This document shows, piece by piece, positions 35,437 to 44,823 of a stretch of 64,000 bases of DNA. The DNA is from an uncultured Chlorobiaceae bacterium (GTDB taxonomy: Bacteria > Bacteroidota > Chlorobiia > Chlorobiales > Chlorobiaceae): positions 1 to 64,000 of the forward strand of contig CAIMPI010000025.1 in assembly GCA_903843305.1 (NCBI GenBank), read 5' to 3'. Position numbers and translations under genes: made by a program. The notes under the pieces were generated by a model. That model was not told the origin of the DNA. It did no database searches and saw only the letters and a list, made by a program, of their open reading frames with translations. The first letter of the stretch is position 1. Each line of letters starts with the position of its first letter.

Positions 35437-38082
35437 TCACGTATGGGAGAGCTTTACTATTGTATAACCGGCCTCCTTCAATAAACGAGGAATACTTTCT
35501 GACACCAGGGAGCTGTCTTTATCTTTTTCCTCTTTCGACAGTCTTTCCCAATCGACGAGAAGAGCATGGAGCTTTTTCTCTTTGTTGGTGTGAGGAGAAT
35601 ATTTCCACCCATCTTTCAGTTTGGCATCCATCCATCTCTCGTGTTCAAGTTTAGCCATTTCCTTCAGCTCCGGAATTTGGAATTCAACTGCTTGCTCATT
35701 GTTACGCATTGGAACTATAGCGTATCCAAACGTCGCAAGTTTATTGGGGATATCGCGGACAGCCGCACGATTCTCTTCACGTTCATGGGGTGACAGGGCA
35801 GTAAAGCTGACAAGGGAGCTGTGCGTTTTTGGATCTGCATCTTCATCGGTCACCTTTCCCCAAACATAGCCTTGGCGTTTAAGATTGTTATGCAACAATT
35901 TATGGTTAAGGCGTGCTAATTTTTCGAGAAGTTGTTCCGTGAGTGCAAGATGATGAACAAGTGCCACAAAAGAGTGGGGATCAACATGCAGTCTGAGTTG
36001 TTCTTCAGGAGGCAGGTAGGATCGATTGAAATGTGTTGCGTTTCCAAGCCTGCTCATAGCAACAATTGCCTCCATCGAACGGGAACCATGTCGATAGGAA
36101 TCAACACGGAGAAATGCGCGCATGATTCCGGTATCGATTCGGAGTTTATGGTTTTCATCAAACAATTGAGGGGTCAACCGCACAAACAGTGATCGCAGAA
36201 GCAGTGCACGTCGTACTATAAAATATGGATCATCGTGTTCCTCAGAAAGTTGCGGATTCGGCCCAAGCACGTTGAGAAACCCTTTCAAACGGCTTAGAAA
36301 GTCGGGGGCTTTTGCTTCGATAAACTGGTGTTGTTTTTTTGATTTCGTAAAGGAATCAAGACTGGATGAGGTACCACCTGCAAAAACAAAAATAGCTTTT
36401 CCTATAGGATGGGTCATCTGTCCTTGCTGAAACTCGCCATCCTGCATTGGAGCAAGAAAATAACGCAGCCAGCCCAAGGGTTTACCTTCGAGCGATGAAT
36501 CAAATTCATCCCAAAACGCCAAGGGAATTTTACCTGATAAGGCTATATCTCGGATCTGATGAAAAGCATCAATGAGGTCAGCCGGACCTTTGAACTGAGA
36601 AAGATTAAAGGTAAGTGTTTTCTCGGCAATTTTTTTATCAGGACTGGCAACCTTGGCAATTTGCTTGACGGCAAATGATTTGCCTGACCCTGGAGGACCA
36701 AAAACTGCTATTGAAACAGGACGATCTTCCTGCTGATTGCAATATTCTGCAATCAGACTATGAATACTTCTCAGTGATTCAATCTCCTGACGATCCACCG
36801 TAACCAGTTCCCCGAACTCACCAATTGGAACATTGTTCAATGCAGCTTTGGCTCCTTCAAGGACAATCCGCTGACTCAACTCTTCAAGGTCATCATGGTA
36901 TCGATCCCTGAGGATTGTCCAGGAAGAGGTCTGTAATTTGTTTTCTATATCAAATATTGGGAAATCAGCAATTGCCAGTGGCATTTCCAGGCTTTTCAAC
37001 GAGGTAATAACACCTTCAATGGGAAAGCGCAATCTGGGCGAAGAGTCAGTATCTTTCTCATATCCGGCTTTATGGAGATAACGCATTGCTGTAACGCCAG
37101 ACTGAATTCCTTTGGTAAGATCAGGATTTTCAGTATTGATGATGAATTCACGAACAATACCAGCTAACAATACCGACGTTTTACCGATAATTTCACCCTT
37201 TCCTGCTGGCCATTCACGTTCCATATAAAATGGATCAAACAGAAGTTGAGGTGCTTCATTACTCTTTTTATGTCCAGGAAGAAGAACTGCTCCCGTCGGG
37301 CCAAATGAAACAACACTATATGCTGAATGGGTTAGAGTGTTGATCATGGGATTGTGAGTCAGTTCCCAAATAAGTTCTTGGGCTGTTTTTTCCCATGAAA
37401 TTTGAGCGCTCACCTGAATGGCCGACTGCCGCAAATCGTTAATGGATAAAACAACAATCAGGCGATCCGAAAATTTTGACACAAGATGCTCCCATAAGGC
37501 CCCCTCAGCGACAGGACCGGACATCTTAACAATAATCCAAGGAGCTTTTTTATCCTTTAGAGGATGACGTATCGCCTGGGGCCAATAAGCAGGGTGATCT
37601 CTGAACCCAAGATTGCTATCATCGATAACAATAATATCCGCATTTTTGGAACTGGCAGGAACATTGTCAACACCATTGTGTTCCGTAGCTATTGTGGATG
37701 ACCGGTCAAGACCAAGAAACCGCTCAACCCGCCAGATGACAGTATTGGGAGCTTCCTTGTCACGGTAAGGAGCCCAAACAGAGTAACTGTGGCAGTAATG
37801 CGGGTCGTAAGGATCAACCGGCTTTAGTGAGGTTGTGTGAGTACTCGTAACCTCGATGTGAAAATCCAGCTCTTCCTTAAGCTGAGTCGTCATAGCCGTA
37901 ATGAGGTCGGCAAGAAGAACCGAACTGCCATATTGCCAGCTCATTCTGCAAATATCTTCTCCAATCCAGTCAGTTTGTTCATTCGATCCACTTGAGACAT
38001 GTGCGATATTCCAGTCAATCGTAACATCACCTGTAATAAAAACTGAAAGTACATCCTTTTTTTTCTGCATTGCCAGTAACAT
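35437..38082 (-). CDS. large AAA ATPase with C-terminal RyR domain
   Basis: An 881-residue multidomain protein of unknown function. Residues about 10-290 have a PfkB/ribokinase-like sequence rhythm (FITGDVTIDW at the start, IIVIDDSNLGF near 150, LIVVLSINDLRQ near 208, VVSFGPTGAVLLPG near 258), possibly a degenerate sensor for a small ligand. An AAA+ ATPase follows: Walker A GPPGSGKS at about 463-470 and Walker B-like LAFWDEFDSS near 521. Residues about 800-878 form a RyR domain: AKLEHERWMDAKLKDGW, then LVDWERLSKEEKD and IPRLLKEAGY. It is intact and monocistronic, next to a MITE-like element. RyR domains in bacteria are associated with nucleotide- or ligand-sensing conflict proteins; a stress or defence role is inferred, not shown. 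Confidence 0.75.
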   Translation of the reverse strand: MLLAMQKKKDVLSVFITGDVTIDWNIAHVSSGSNEQTDWIGEDICRMSWQYGSSVLLADLITAMTTQLKEELDFHIEVTSTHTTSLKPVDPYDPHYCHSYSVWAPYRDKEAPNTVIWRVERFLGLDRSSTIATEHNGVDNVPASSKNADIIVIDDSNLGFRDHPAYWPQAIRHPLKDKKAPWIIVKMSGPVAEGALWEHLVSKFSDRLIVVLSINDLRQSAIQVSAQISWEKTAQELIWELTHNPMINTLTHSAYSVVSFGPTGAVLLPGHKKSNEAPQLLFDPFYMEREWPAGKGEIIGKTSVLLAGIVREFIINTENPDLTKGIQSGVTAMRYLHKAGYEKDTDSSPRLRFPIEGVITSLKSLEMPLAIADFPIFDIENKLQTSSWTILRDRYHDDLEELSQRIVLEGAKAALNNVPIGEFGELVTVDRQEIESLRSIHSLIAEYCNQQEDRPVSIAVFGPPGSGKSFAVKQIAKVASPDKKIAEKTLTFNLSQFKGPADLIDAFHQIRDIALSGKIPLAFWDEFDSSLEGKPLGWLRYFLAPMQDGEFQQGQMTHPIGKAIFVFAGGTSSSLDSFTKSKKQHQFIEAKAPDFLSRLKGFLNVLGPNPQLSEEHDDPYFIVRRALLLRSLFVRLTPQLFDENHKLRIDTGIMRAFLRVDSYRHGSRSMEAIVAMSRLGNATHFNRSYLPPEEQLRLHVDPHSFVALVHHLALTEQLLEKLARLNHKLLHNNLKRQGYVWGKVTDEDADPKTHSSLVSFTALSPHEREENRAAVRDIPNKLATFGYAIVPMRNNEQAVEFQIPELKEMAKLEHERWMDAKLKDGWKYSPHTNKEKKLHALLVDWERLSKEEKDKDSSLVSESIPRLLKEAGYTIVKLSHT

Positions 38083-38312
38083 TAGACTTTAGAATGATTT
38101 AGAGAAAAAAGTCGAGAGAAGGTTCACTCTTCTTTTAAATATGGTACTAACACGCCGAATCCGCATAAGGTGCTATATATCCATGACCTTCAGAAATGAT
38201 GGATTTATATTAGAAAATGTGCCTTATCAGCCACATTCTGAAGTCGACAGTATATGCTAAACATATATTACATATAATAAGTTTGAAGCATGTATCACTA
38301 TAAGTTGATTCA

Positions 38313-38471
38313 CTATTTCCGTTCCGTGAGCAGCCCCACTTTTGCCAGTTCAGCAAAAAAATCTTTCAGATGTCTTGTGCCATAAGCAGGCGCTACATGG
38401 TCAAATTTTAGCGCTTCAATGGCAAATGAAAAGAGATCAGCCAGATTCCGGTTAAAAAGGCCCGTGACCAT
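38313..38471 (-). CDS. 52-residue protein coupled to the DNA glycosylase gene
   Basis: A short ORF (ATG at 38471, TAG at 38313) starting three bases after the glycosylase stop. It would be read from the same transcript. The sequence is protein-like: MVTGLFNRNLADLFSFAIEA, then LKFDHVAPAYGTRHLKDFF, ending VGLLTERK, with mixed helical and hydrophobic content. No family is recognised. It may be a small partner of the glycosylase or the remnant of a larger gene. Confidence 0.5.
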   Translation of the reverse strand: MVTGLFNRNLADLFSFAIEALKFDHVAPAYGTRHLKDFFAELAKVGLLTERK

Positions 38472-38474
38472 GAT

Positions 38475-39413
38475 TTAAAACGATTGAAGTTTTTTTACCT
38501 CCTTCCGCCAGCAATGGAAGAGAATATGACCTCCGTAACCGGCAAGTTCCGGATTCAGAAACGTACGCGCTTCTGCATCAAGCATAAGGTAATTCGCTGG
38601 AGTTAAAGAGCTAAGGGCGGTTTTGCTGTTGAACCAACTTCCAAGGTATTGCCTGACATGAGTATCAATAGGGAAGGCATCAAAACGGCCAAGACCGAAA
38701 AGGGCGATACAGTCGGCAATTTTAAACCCGATACCCGGGTTCAGGCAAAGCGTGTTGCGCAGGTCTGCTAATGGAATGGTCGGATCGCAAAGAGTCTGTA
38801 AGTTAATCCTGCCATCAGCCACGCCCTGTGCCGCACGCACGATGTTTGTCGCCCTGGTTTTATTGTTATTTGTGCAGGTACTGAGCACAAGAGGATCAGC
38901 AGCAGCAAGCCGTTCCGGAGTGGGGAATGAATAAAGGATAACCTCTTTACCTGAAAAGGTTATTGATGTTTTTTCACCATAGTTATTTTTCAGCATGGAG
39001 ATCTGTTTTCTGATCAGGTGCATCCCAATACCCTGGGCACACATAAATGAGATCATGGTTTCATAAGGATTCTGCCTAAGAATCCGCAGAGAAAAATAAC
39101 CCATTATAATTCTGTAGAGATCAGGATATCGTCTCTTAAAACTTTCCTGAAAAATAAGGTTTGTTTCAATGTCATTAGAAAAGTAACTGATTATAAAATC
39201 ATTAATTAATAAAGATTCAATACTTTTTGATCCAGATACTACCTCTAAAGTATTTTCTGATATTTGGCGTATAATTATAGGAACATTATCTATTATAGAT
39301 GAATAATACTCATAATTACCATTACCAATCTCCCATAAAAATGACTGTCCACTAAACAGTGATTGCTTGACATTTATTGTTTTATTTAACTTTATTACTT
39401 CATGATATAACAC
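38475..39413 (-). CDS. OGG1-type 8-oxoguanine DNA glycosylase/AP lyase
   Basis: A 312-residue helix-hairpin-helix DNA glycosylase. The N-terminal part matches the OGG/AlkA beta domain (LFSGQSFLWEI). The core has 'QNPYETMISFMCAQGIGMHLIRKQI' (in part), and the HhH motif 'LCLNPGIGFKIADCIALFGLGR'. The Lys in GFKIADC occupies the catalytic position of OGG1, and 'AFPIDTHVRQYL' supplies the catalytic Asp. It should excise 8-oxoguanine opposite cytosine and nick the abasic site. The codons in the 5' half are unusually AT-rich, continuing into the AT-rich region upstream. Confidence 0.85.
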   Translation of the reverse strand: MLYHEVIKLNKTINVKQSLFSGQSFLWEIGNGNYEYYSSIIDNVPIIIRQISENTLEVVSGSKSIESLLINDFIISYFSNDIETNLIFQESFKRRYPDLYRIIMGYFSLRILRQNPYETMISFMCAQGIGMHLIRKQISMLKNNYGEKTSITFSGKEVILYSFPTPERLAAADPLVLSTCTNNNKTRATNIVRAAQGVADGRINLQTLCDPTIPLADLRNTLCLNPGIGFKIADCIALFGLGRFDAFPIDTHVRQYLGSWFNSKTALSSLTPANYLMLDAEARTFLNPELAGYGGHILFHCWRKEVKKLQSF

Positions 39414-40029
39414 GTTACTTATTTTAAGTTTTTAATAGTGATAACTAAGCATTTTGATGCTCATGTGATTTATTGATTAAATGATATTAAATTGTTTTAA
39501 TGAAAGATTTTAAAGTTTTTTATATAAAATATTTTTATCTTTCTATAGCTCATATAATTTTTTTATTATTGTTTCTATGAATAACAGTATTTTAAAAATA
39601 ATTAAAAAATTTATCTCATAAAATATTGTCATAACAAAAATTTATTAGTTATTTTATTTTGTTATTACTTTTATCTGATAAATGATATTACCATAATCTT
39701 ATTTAGAAGAATAATTATTATAATGAATAGTAATTATGTTGCATACTAAGTATGTAACATTTTTATTGATGTGATGGTTTAGCTTTTTATAGTCATAGCT
39801 TATATTTTATTAGTAATTTATTGAGTATTATTCTTGTTATATTCTTATCAAGAAAATACTATTATAGTGTAAATTATTTTTATTATTTACGTTATATCTA
39901 TTTGCAAGAAATAATTAATTTACCAGAGAAGTATGGTCAAGCAATCATACTTCTCTGTAATAATAAAATTCAAGCTGTGAGTTTACTCACGTTTATCAGC
40001 GCATTCTTGTTCCTGTTTTTATCAGGATT
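39414..40029. other. strongly AT-rich gene-free stretch
   Basis: About 600 bp of very AT-rich DNA with many A/T runs. The only reading (39821-40048, TTG start) is made of hydrophobic residues dictated by the AT-rich codons and overlaps the next gene's end on the other strand, so it is not accepted. This may be a curved or silenced segment, a promoter for the glycosylase gene, or a relic of transfer. Confidence 0.5.
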
Positions 40030-40722
40030 TTATGTGCTGAAAAATTGAACAAGCGAGGATTGTGGAGACTCTTCACCCTCAATAAGTTCGAAGGTAAGGT
40101 TGTGAGCTTCCGGGGTAAAAAGAGAAATAACTGCAGCTTCAGCGACATCGCTTCGCCGTATGGCACCGGTTTCAATTCTGTCGCCTGTGTCAAAAATCAT
40201 TGAGTGCATCAGTGGTGGCCCGTCAGTCAGGCCGCCGGGACGAAGAATGGTGTAAGAAAAACCAGGTTCTGAATAGAGTCTGCGTACCTCATTTTCACCT
40301 TCCAGCTTCATGGTGAGCACCTGACCGTATTTATTTAAGGGGTGGTTAGCCCTCGTTACGGCCAGAGAGCTTATGAGAACAAAGTGCCTGACACCTTGTT
40401 CTTTTGCCAGTTTTGCCAGTCTCTTGACACCATCACGATCGATAGCTGATGGTGGGGGGGATGCCGGATCGGTTACATTACCTCCGATAGCACAGATAAC
40501 AGCATCGGTATGCCGCAGGCCGGCTCTGATTTCTTCAGGATGTTCAATGGAGCCAATAGTCAGTTTATCAATAATTTCCGGTCCGAACAGCTCCAGAGCC
40601 TTTGCCCCGGATCGGACAAAAAGATGATAGTCAATCTGATGACTTTGCAGACGTTTTACAACCCATGCTCCAGTTCTGCCGGTAGCCCCGGCAACCAGTA
40701 CTGCGCCGTTAAATAATGTCAT
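40030..40722 (-). CDS. NAD(P)-binding atypical short-chain dehydrogenase
   Basis: A 230-residue Rossmann-fold protein of the atypical SDR (NAD(P)H-binding, YwnB/NmrA-like) group. The nucleotide-binding motif VLVAGATGRTGAWVVKRL begins at about residue 8, 'DAVICAIGG' is the second strand, and 'VRHFVLISSLAVTRANHP' and 'SYTILRPGGLTDG' are family blocks. There is no classical YxxxK pair; the first of these usually becomes a loosely conserved motif in this group. The substrate is unknown; close relatives reduce flavins or act as redox sensors. No operon partner is obvious. Confidence 0.8.
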   Translation of the reverse strand: MTLFNGAVLVAGATGRTGAWVVKRLQSHQIDYHLFVRSGAKALELFGPEIIDKLTIGSIEHPEEIRAGLRHTDAVICAIGGNVTDPASPPPSAIDRDGVKRLAKLAKEQGVRHFVLISSLAVTRANHPLNKYGQVLTMKLEGENEVRRLYSEPGFSYTILRPGGLTDGPPLMHSMIFDTGDRIETGAIRRSDVAEAAVISLFTPEAHNLTFELIEGEESPQSSLVQFFST

Positions 40723-40951
40723 GGTGAGTATTTCTCAAGCGTTTTATGGTTCGGTAAATGATGCTATTGTTCTTTGATTCTAATAGAAGAATACAAAATA
40801 TTTTTGTTGGATGTTCCCTGGCCGATTCAGAAATGAAGAGTGTACCCAGTAGAGCCTGTTGAGAATCATTTTAAACTTACAGCGCTTGAGCGGTACTAAA
40901 TCTATATTCGGTCAAACTGTTTAAAGATAACTCTTCGGGCTGGAAAATGGC

Positions 40952-42079
40952 TCAGATCTGTGTCTGGGAAATACTTTTCCTGAACCTCAGGAGAGCGATC
41001 GTGAAAAATACGGCACCGATTGCCGTTATGGCTGCAAATTGCGGCCAGACGACTGACAGCCCCCCCCCACGGTAGAGGATGGTCTGCGAGAATTTCACGA
41101 AATAGGTGGTGGGAGATAGCAGCATGAACTGCTGCACGATTTCCGGCATGCTTTCACGAGGTGTCATCCCGCCGGAAAGGAGCTGCATGGGCAGGACGAT
41201 CAGAATGATCAGGAGACCTAACTGGGGCATGGACCGGGCAACCGTGCCAAGGAAAATGCCGATTGAGGTGGTCGAGAACAGATGCAGCATAGCCCCGAAC
41301 AGGAATAGTGGCACAAAGCCCTTAATGGGCACCCCGAGAAAACCCTCGACGACGAGGAACAGGGATACCGCCGCACTGAATAGGACGACAAGGCCGTTAG
41401 CCCAGATTTTGGCGGCCATGATCTCGAAAGGAGTGAGCGGCATGACCAGAAGGTGCTCTATTGTTCCGTGCTCACGCTCACGGATAAGCGCAGCACCGGT
41501 GAGGATGATCGAAAGCATGGTGATGTTGGTCATGATCTCCATGATACCGCCGAACCAGATGCCGTTGAGGTTCGGGTTGAAAAGCGCGCGGACGACGAAA
41601 TTAACCGGTGCCGCCACTGAGGCCGGAGCCCTGCCGACATGGCCGTTGATCTCGTCGCTGATAATCGAGCCGATGTAACCGGCTCCGATGAATGCCTGGG
41701 TCATCATTGTCGCATCAATGTCGACCTGTATGTCGGGATTCCTTCCGGCCAGAACGTTGTGTTCGAAATCCGGAGGGATATCTATGATGAAGGTGTAACG
41801 GCCGTTGTCTAGCTCACGTCCGGCTTCGGAGCTTGAGATCAGCTCAGGCGGGCTAAACGATGGCTCATAGAACGCCTGCCGGATTCTGGCCGAAAGCGTT
41901 GAGCGATCCTCATCGATGAAAGCCACCGGGGCGTTGTGCAGTTCGAGGGAGCTCGAAGTCGCGCCCGTATAGATGCCCGCAGTAAACATGAACACGATGA
42001 GTCCGAGCAGCACCTTGTCATGCCAAAGACTCCGCAATTCTTTTACGCCGAGTTGCATGATATTGTGAAGTGTTCTCAT
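40952..42079 (-). CDS. yhhJ: ABC-2 type exporter permease (YhhJ-like)
   Basis: A 375-residue ABC-2 permease. One membrane segment is near the N-terminus (about 22-40), followed by a large periplasmic domain (about 45-175), and five hydrophobic segments in the C-terminal half ('SIILTGAALIREREHGTIEHLLVMPLTPFEIMAAKIWANG' in part is the conserved ABC-2 region). The start at 42079 is two bases after the RbbA stop; longer readings in this frame only repeat the other frame. With the RbbA-like fusion it makes the inner-membrane unit of a HlyD-TolC-linked exporter. Homologues export cholate or unknown drugs. Confidence 0.88.
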   Translation of the reverse strand: MRTLHNIMQLGVKELRSLWHDKVLLGLIVFMFTAGIYTGATSSSLELHNAPVAFIDEDRSTLSARIRQAFYEPSFSPPELISSSEAGRELDNGRYTFIIDIPPDFEHNVLAGRNPDIQVDIDATMMTQAFIGAGYIGSIISDEINGHVGRAPASVAAPVNFVVRALFNPNLNGIWFGGIMEIMTNITMLSIILTGAALIREREHGTIEHLLVMPLTPFEIMAAKIWANGLVVLFSAAVSLFLVVEGFLGVPIKGFVPLFLFGAMLHLFSTTSIGIFLGTVARSMPQLGLLIILIVLPMQLLSGGMTPRESMPEIVQQFMLLSPTTYFVKFSQTILYRGGGLSVVWPQFAAITAIGAVFFTIALLRFRKSISQTQI

Positions 42080-42081
42080 TG

Positions 42082-44823
42082 CTATCTTCCCTGTTTTTTC
42101 AGAAGTGACATGCTTAGGAACGTCAGTACCGGAATGAAAAGCGCAATCGCGCCAAGGCTGTGAAAAAGGTCGGCAAAGCCGAGTCCTTTGGAAAATACCC
42201 CCCTGCTGATGAGCAGGAAATAGGTCACAGGGTAGAAGTTTCCGATAGTAGCCCCGATGGGGTCCAGCGAGGATACTGGCTGAGTGAAACCGCAGAAGCG
42301 TACGGCCGGGATCAACGTCATGAACGCCGTGCATGCCAAAGCCGCTATCTGGGTGGAGGTAAACGACGAAACAAGCTGGCCGAATCCAGTGGTCACCACT
42401 ACGAAGAGCAGCGCCCCAACGGTCAGCGTCAGAAAACTTCCCTTGACCGGAATATGAAAGAAGGTGACCGCAAGCAGCACCATGAAAAAGTAGCTCAGCA
42501 TGCCGACAACGACATAGGGTATCTGCTTGCCCAGCAGGAACTCCAGGCGAGTGACCGGAGTGACGTAGAGGTTGGTGATGGAGCCGAGCTCTTTTTCGCG
42601 CACGATTCCCAGAGCCATCAGGATCGACGGTATGAACAGCAACAGCAGCGGAATTACCGCAGGAACCATAGCGGGCAGACTCCTGAAATCCTGGTTGTAC
42701 CGGTAGCGGAAAATGATGTTCGCCGATGAAAGTTTCGGCAGGGGATATCCGTTCCGTACGGCGAGATTCTCGTAATAGTTCAGCGTTATTCCTGAGACGT
42801 ACCCCTTGAGTGTTTCGCCGAAGAAAGGCATGGCGCCATCGATCCATATCGCAACTTCCGGTCTTCTGCCTCTTCGCAAGTCCTTTCCGAAGCCTTGAGG
42901 TACCTCGATGCCGAGTTTGAGCTCGCCGTTCTTCAGCCTTTCGAACAACTCAGTTGGCCCAGAGGGCGGCTCGTGCTGGAGGAAGTAGTTGGAACCGGCG
43001 ATTGCGTCAATGTAGTCTCGGCTCTCAGGGCTCCGGTCCATGTCAAGCACCGCGAAAGCAACGTTTCTGATGTCGAAGGTGATTCCCAGGCCGAGGATCA
43101 GCATCAGCAAGAGCGAACCCCCGAGGGCAAACACCAGTCTTACAGGATCTCGCAGGATCTCGAGACTTTCTCGCCGCACGTAGCCTATACATCTCCGCAA
43201 ACTGAAAAAGGAGTTGCCTGTGGCGGGTCGGCTTTCCATTATGGAAGTTTCGGTGGTGGTTTCTTTCCCATGATCTTCTCCTTTTTCTGTCGAAGCCTCT
43301 TCGAGGAATGCTATGAAGGCCTCTTCAAGACTGGAGGCCCCCTTCGCAGCCACCAGGGCTGCCGGCACACCGCATGCCAGCACCCGTCCCGCATGCATCA
43401 GTGAGATCCTGTCGCAACGCTCGGCCTCGTTCATGAAGTGAGTGGAGATGAAAATAGTAACTCCCTGATTGCGTGAAAGGTCGACGAGGATGCTCCAGAA
43501 TCGGTCGCGGGCGACAGGATCGACCCCTGAGGTCGGTTCGTCGAGAATGAGTATCTCGGGGTTGTGCACCACACCGACAGCAAGCGACAGACGCTGCCGG
43601 ATGCCCATAGGCAGTTCCCCTGCGAGTGTTCCGCCGAATTCTGACAGGTCGAATTGCTTGATGAGCCCGGCGACCCTCCCTGGGATTTCGGGTTTTTCCA
43701 GCCCGAACAAGTTAGCGTGGAGGTTCAGGTTCTGCTCAACCGACAGTTCGCTGTAGAGCGAAAACGATTGCGACATGTAGCCCACATGTTTGCGGACCTC
43801 GAGGCTCCCGTTGTCGACGGCTGTGCCGAAAAGTGTTGCCCGCCCTTCGGTTGCGGGCAACAGGCCGGTCAGCATCTTCATAGTAGTGGTCTTGCCGCAT
43901 CCGTTCGATCCGAGAAAACCGAAAATTTCTCCTCTGGCGATCCTGAAGCTCACGTGGTCGACTGCTGTGAACTCTCCGAACCTCATTGTTAGCCCTTCAG
44001 CGACTATGGCATCATCGTTTTCGGGGAACGAGCGGTTGATGGTCAGGAATGTCTTGTGGCCTGCAGTTTTCTCTTCAGGCAGTAGTTTGATGAATGCCTC
44101 CTCGAGTGTCATGCATCCGGTATTGCCTTTCAGTTCCGCAGGGGTGCCGGCAGCGATAACACGGCCATCGTCTATCGCCGCAAGCCAGTCGAACTGCTCG
44201 GCCTCGTCCATGTAGGCGGTAGCGACCATGACGCTCAGGCCTTGATGGCGGCGCCTGATGCGCCCGATAAGCTCCCAGAACTGTCTGCGCGAGAGTGGGT
44301 CTACACCCGTGGTTGGTTCGTCGAGGATAAGCAGATCTGGTTCATGGATCAGAGCGCAGCAGAGGCCGAGCTTCTGCTTCATGCCGCCTGAAAGCTTTCC
44401 TGCGGGTCTGTCGCTGAAGGGCAGGAGCCCTGTGCTCTCAAGCACTTCACGGATGCGCAACTTCCTTTCTGCCTTCGGGAGCCCGAACAGTCGTCCGAAA
44501 AAGTCGACATTTTCTTCGACCGACAGCGTCAGGTAGAGGTTCCTGCCCAGTCCCTGAGGCATGTAAGCGATACGCGAGGAGACTTGTCTGCGAAACGCCG
44601 CATTACGCATGTCGCCATCCAGGACGGAAACACCCCCATCCTGGATGGCGACGGCACCGGCTACCAGACCGAGCAGCGTCGACTTGCCCACCCCGTCCGG
44701 GCCGATTAAACCTGCCATGCATCCCGAAGGGATATCGAGGTTTACACCGTCCAGGGCCAGGATTTTGCCGTAACGGTGTGAGAGCGAAACGAGTCGGGCA
44801 GTATAAGCAGTAAAAGTATTCAT
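42082..44823 (-). CDS. rbbA: RbbA/YhiH-like fused ABC ATPase-ATPase-permease
   Basis: A 913-residue protein with two ATP-binding cassettes and a C-terminal ABC-2 permease. Cassette 1 has Walker A GPDGVGKST, signature LSGGMKQ and LLILDEPTTGVDP. Cassette 2 has GSNGCGKTT, a changed signature LPMGIRQ and LILDEPTSGVDP. The permease region starts near residue 560. This is the architecture of RbbA, once described as a ribosome-associated ATPase but organised as an exporter. The ATG at 44823 overlaps the HlyD stop (ATGA), which fixes the start; a TTG at 44856 is less likely. The two-cassette fusion plus a second permease gene gives the composition expected of one exporter. Confidence 0.9.
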   Translation of the reverse strand: MNTFTAYTARLVSLSHRYGKILALDGVNLDIPSGCMAGLIGPDGVGKSTLLGLVAGAVAIQDGGVSVLDGDMRNAAFRRQVSSRIAYMPQGLGRNLYLTLSVEENVDFFGRLFGLPKAERKLRIREVLESTGLLPFSDRPAGKLSGGMKQKLGLCCALIHEPDLLILDEPTTGVDPLSRRQFWELIGRIRRRHQGLSVMVATAYMDEAEQFDWLAAIDDGRVIAAGTPAELKGNTGCMTLEEAFIKLLPEEKTAGHKTFLTINRSFPENDDAIVAEGLTMRFGEFTAVDHVSFRIARGEIFGFLGSNGCGKTTTMKMLTGLLPATEGRATLFGTAVDNGSLEVRKHVGYMSQSFSLYSELSVEQNLNLHANLFGLEKPEIPGRVAGLIKQFDLSEFGGTLAGELPMGIRQRLSLAVGVVHNPEILILDEPTSGVDPVARDRFWSILVDLSRNQGVTIFISTHFMNEAERCDRISLMHAGRVLACGVPAALVAAKGASSLEEAFIAFLEEASTEKGEDHGKETTTETSIMESRPATGNSFFSLRRCIGYVRRESLEILRDPVRLVFALGGSLLLMLILGLGITFDIRNVAFAVLDMDRSPESRDYIDAIAGSNYFLQHEPPSGPTELFERLKNGELKLGIEVPQGFGKDLRRGRRPEVAIWIDGAMPFFGETLKGYVSGITLNYYENLAVRNGYPLPKLSSANIIFRYRYNQDFRSLPAMVPAVIPLLLLFIPSILMALGIVREKELGSITNLYVTPVTRLEFLLGKQIPYVVVGMLSYFFMVLLAVTFFHIPVKGSFLTLTVGALLFVVVTTGFGQLVSSFTSTQIAALACTAFMTLIPAVRFCGFTQPVSSLDPIGATIGNFYPVTYFLLISRGVFSKGLGFADLFHSLGAIALFIPVLTFLSMSLLKKQGR

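Noticed and set aside
39821-40048. 75-residue hydrophobic ORF in the AT-rich stretch
   Set aside because: It starts with TTG, its residues follow from A/T runs, and it overlaps the end of the convergent reductase gene.
42079-42847. Extension of the permease ORF upstream to 42847
   Set aside because: The extra 256 codons are antisense/out of frame to the RbbA coding sequence, and the true ATG at 42079 is two bases after the RbbA stop.
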